Positions 5,357-7,359 of a DNA stretch of 7,359 bases are shown here, piece after piece. A program made the translations under genes and the position numbers. The notes beneath the pieces were generated by a model. It did no database searches, was not told the DNA's origin, and saw nothing but the letters and a program-made list of their open reading frames with translations. This DNA comes from an uncultured Planctomycetaceae bacterium (lineage in GTDB: Bacteria; Planctomycetota; Planctomycetia; Pirellulales; JACPPG01), in the NCBI GenBank assembly GCA_945957305.1, contig CAMFLN010000133.1:1-7359 (forward strand). Reading direction: 5' to 3'. Position 1 is the stretch's first letter; the number at the start of each line of letters is the position of its first letter.

Positions 5357-6260
5357 TTACTTCGCGCGACGCTTCCAAGATCGGCGAGTCGCGAACAGGA
5401 TGGCCGCGGCACTGGCCATGCCGACCATTGTCGAGGGCTCGGGCACGTACCCCTGCGTAACATACAAGTTGCCGCTGTCGACGCGAATCTCGACCGGATT
5501 GAAAAGTCCGGTTATGAAGTTCGCGTTAATCGTGGCTCCCGTATTGGCGTCGTATTCACCAACGGCGCCGGTGAACCAGTTGGTGGTGTACACCTTATTG
5601 CCGGCGACCGTGAAGGAATTAATGGTCAATCCTGTAATCAGAGAGGCGTTAATCGCCGCGCCAGTGGCGAGGTCGTACTCGCCGATCTTGTATGGCGCAG
5701 GAGAGTTGGACGACATGACATACAAATGGCCACCCGAGATCGACAACGCGCTTGGGTTTGTCACGCCGGTCACGAGCGAGGCATTGATCAGCGCGCCGGT
5801 GGTGGCGTTGTATTCGCTGATATTTCCCCCGAAGTAATTGCTGACATACAAGTTTCCGCCCGAGACGGCGATGCCGTACGGGAGGTTCGGGCCCGAAACG
5901 AATGCGTTGGTTACCAGGGCTCCGGTCGTAGCGTTGTATTTATTGATCGCCCCGGAGCCGGCAGACACGAATAAATCGTTTCCCGATACATCGAGAAAAC
6001 TCGGATTGGTAACGGAGGGGATGAAGGTTGGATTGATCGGTGCGCCAGTCGCCTCAACGTATTTGCCCACGGTATTGGAATAATTATTGGACACAAAAAT
6101 ATTCCCTCCCCGCGATCGCCATGCCATTGGGCGCACTCAAGCCCGACACGAGCGCCGTATTAATCGCGGCTCCAGTGGTCGCGTTGTACTCGCTGATCAA
6201 TCCGCCCGAGGCGGCCATCGCCACCTGGGCAATCGACAACCAGGCCAGGATCGTTTTCAT
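5357..6260 (-). pseudogene. PEP-CTERM beta-propeller protein with a +1 frameshift
   Basis: Two frames together encode one protein of 300 residues if one base is removed from the C4 tract at 6108-6111 (G4 on the coding strand). The first frame starts at the ATG with first base 6260, preceded by GGAG at 9 nt. It gives a short signal peptide, MKTILAWLSIAQVAMA, then the first repeat up to NGMAIAG. The second frame resumes with GGNIFVSNN. The corrected join, GMAIAGGNIFVSN, matches the later repeat GIAVSGGNLYVSN exactly in spacing. Six repeats of 41-45 residues, each with xEY/KY-N-A-T-TGA and an S/GGxLYV strand (tyrosines at 25, 67, 108, 150, 195 and 236), indicate a six-bladed NHL/YVTN-type propeller. 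The end is a PEP-CTERM signal: VPEPS (272-276), a hydrophobic helix and RRSWKRRAK. The product would be exported and processed by an exosortase. It may be truly broken, or the extra base may be an error. Confidence 0.82.
5440..6230 (-). repeat. Six tandem propeller-repeat units in DNA
   Basis: The propeller-coding region consists of six units of about 123-135 bp with visible DNA-level similarity. For example, GCGTTGTATTCGCTGAT-like stretches recur near 5803, 5929 and 6180 on the plus strand. The units are diverged enough not to be recent duplications, but unequal recombination could still change the copy number. Confidence 0.6.
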
Positions 6261-6445
6261 TACTCTGCTCTCCGCATCGTTGTGGATGACACTTGCAGAC
6301 CCGATTTTGAGTGCGCCGGATGACGCTCGAAAACGAACTGGCGGCAATGGGTGTTTCGCAACCTCGCATAACAGGGCCGCCGACAATCACTTGATTCTCG
6401 GCAGCCATTTCGTCAGTGAGGGTCAGCCCAGGTCGGCGGATTGCA

Positions 6446-7359
6446 TTAACGCTTGCGAATCGCCGCCCAGCAGGCGAGGCAAGCCAAGCCGAGCACCAAA
6501 GTCGACGGCTCGGGAAGTTGAACCAGGCGAAAGCCGGTGTAACTAACCGGAACGTTGAGATTGGCAGTAAAAAGGGTACCCGAATATCCCGGATCGCCCG
6601 GAGAGTATGTGTACACGCCGCCCATAGCGAAGACAGAATTCGCCGAATTGCTGGCAGTGAGAGCCTCGGTCATTTGAAAGACTTGACCGGCCAGATCGAA
6701 CACGCCATAAGGGCTTTTCGTTCCGGTGTACACACCCACGTCGGTGAGATGCCCGACGGCGTTCCAGCTATTCGCCGAGTTGGGATTGGCCGTGGGAACG
6801 CTGGGGGTCGGCTGAGTGTTGCTGCTGGTCGGGTACTGGAAATACGTGTGCGTTGACGGAGCGTAGTAGGCGGCCTTGTACCATTCGTTGATGGTCGGCA
6901 GGGCAATGACCGCTGTCGGACTCCGCGTGATGCTCGATGCGTTAGAGGGGACAGGCGTTCCGCCTAAGAGCGTATAGGCCCCTGATTCAGTGCTCCCGTT
7001 GCCTTGCCCGTTGTTCATCCAGTTGGTAAAGCGCAATGCGTCAAACCAGGTGACGAAATTCACCGGATGATTGCCGGCGCCCGCCTGCACGCTGTACTTG
7101 CTGCCGCTAGGTGCGCCCGCATTGAAGCTGATGCCACCATCCGGATCGGTGGTCATGCTGGTGTTGTAGAGTCCCAGCAAATTCGCGCCGGTTGGGTCCT
7201 TCGCGTTCAACATTTCGACGTACTGATTGTTCGTCACATCGTACGTGCCGATGTTGTACTTGTAATTCACCGAGCCCTGACTAACCGACTTAATAAATGG
7301 GTCAGGCGCATTGCCTGGATTGCCGATGGGAGTCCAAGGCATCGTGACGGCCTGCGACG
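6446..7359 (-). CDS. FGE/SUMF1-fold protein with PEP-CTERM tail, 5' end cut by window edge
   Basis: The frame is open to the window edge. Five more residues (SQAVT) precede the first in-window Met at 7342, so the signal peptide and true start lie outside. Numbering from that Met, the fold's typical blocks appear in order: YDVTNNQYVEMLNA (34-47), HPVNFVTWFDALRFTNWMN (92-110), LPTINEWYKAAYY (148-160), YGVFDLAGQVFQMTEA (212-227) and SYTGFRL (267-273). The end is LPEPST plus a hydrophobic helix and RKR, a PEP-CTERM sorting signal. The catalytic cysteine pair of true formylglycine-generating enzymes is absent, since the only cysteines lie in the tail helix. This is probably a binding or structural member rather than a sulfatase-activating enzyme. 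It is upstream of the propeller gene in the same direction, with a 185-bp gap, and may share regulation with it. Confidence 0.88.
   Translation of the reverse strand, partial: SQAVTMPWTPIGNPGNAPDPFIKSVSQGSVNYKYNIGTYDVTNNQYVEMLNAKDPTGANLLGLYNTSMTTDPDGGISFNAGAPSGSKYSVQAGAGNHPVNFVTWFDALRFTNWMNNGQGNGSTESGAYTLLGGTPVPSNASSITRSPTAVIALPTINEWYKAAYYAPSTHTYFQYPTSSNTQPTPSVPTANPNSANSWNAVGHLTDVGVYTGTKSPYGVFDLAGQVFQMTEALTASNSANSVFAMGGVYTYSPGDPGYSGTLFTANLNVPVSYTGFRLVQLPEPSTLVLGLACLACWAAIRKR

Noticed and set aside
4742..5974. Open frame of 410 residues on the plus strand across the transporter end and the propeller gene
   Set aside because: It overlaps two well-supported genes in another frame or strand. It has low-complexity Arg/Gly composition, and its apparent repeats mirror the propeller repeats on the other strand.
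5440..6230. Repeats considered as a CRISPR array
   Set aside because: The units are diverged 123-135-bp coding repeats with no short identical repeat/spacer pattern. They translate to a clear protein repeat.

Overview
The window looks like a chromosomal segment of a planctomycete (Pirellulales- or Gemmatales-like). This is inferred from three kinds of evidence. There are two proteins with PEP-CTERM sorting tails (VPEPS and LPEPS, then a hydrophobic segment and a basic end). There is a secreted protein with the HEAT-like N-terminal repeat common in this phylum. There is also an FGE/SUMF1-fold protein with its own PEP-CTERM tail. The DNA is moderately GC-rich. No gene here fixes the genus.

Left part (1-1320). 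A membrane-anchored or exported mono-heme protein (CxxCH) is on the minus strand. It is divergent from a small excisionase/AlpA-type helix-turn-helix gene on the plus strand. Just after that gene, an open frame without a convincing start runs through the tRNA terminator and stops on the base next to the 3' end of a minus-strand tRNA-Lys(CUU). I read this as a decayed end of a mobile element, an integrase remnant at a tRNA attachment site. That reading is an inference, because no integrase core is visible. The tRNA has a clear Rho-independent terminator.

Middle (1320-3610). A frameshifted remnant of a small PH-like, membrane-associated protein is followed by about 330 bp without a gene. That stretch holds a candidate promoter and a perfect inverted repeat. 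It leads into a 434-residue secreted protein with an N-terminal HEAT-like repeat and a region resembling a secretin/TonB short N-terminal (STN) domain. Downstream, on the opposite strand, is a 41-residue hydrophobic microprotein.

Right part (3610-7359). A 452-residue major facilitator transporter has a good sigma70-like promoter that fixes its start. It converges, across a perfect 13-bp hairpin, on two minus-strand PEP-CTERM genes. One is a six-repeat beta-propeller gene carrying a +1 frameshift in a short G/C tract. The other is an FGE-like protein truncated by the window edge. Both would need an exosortase, which is not in the window.

I see no complete new multi-gene system. The points most worth a second look are the frameshifted propeller gene, the HTH/remnant/tRNA-Lys junction, the HEAT plus STN-like protein, and the microprotein.
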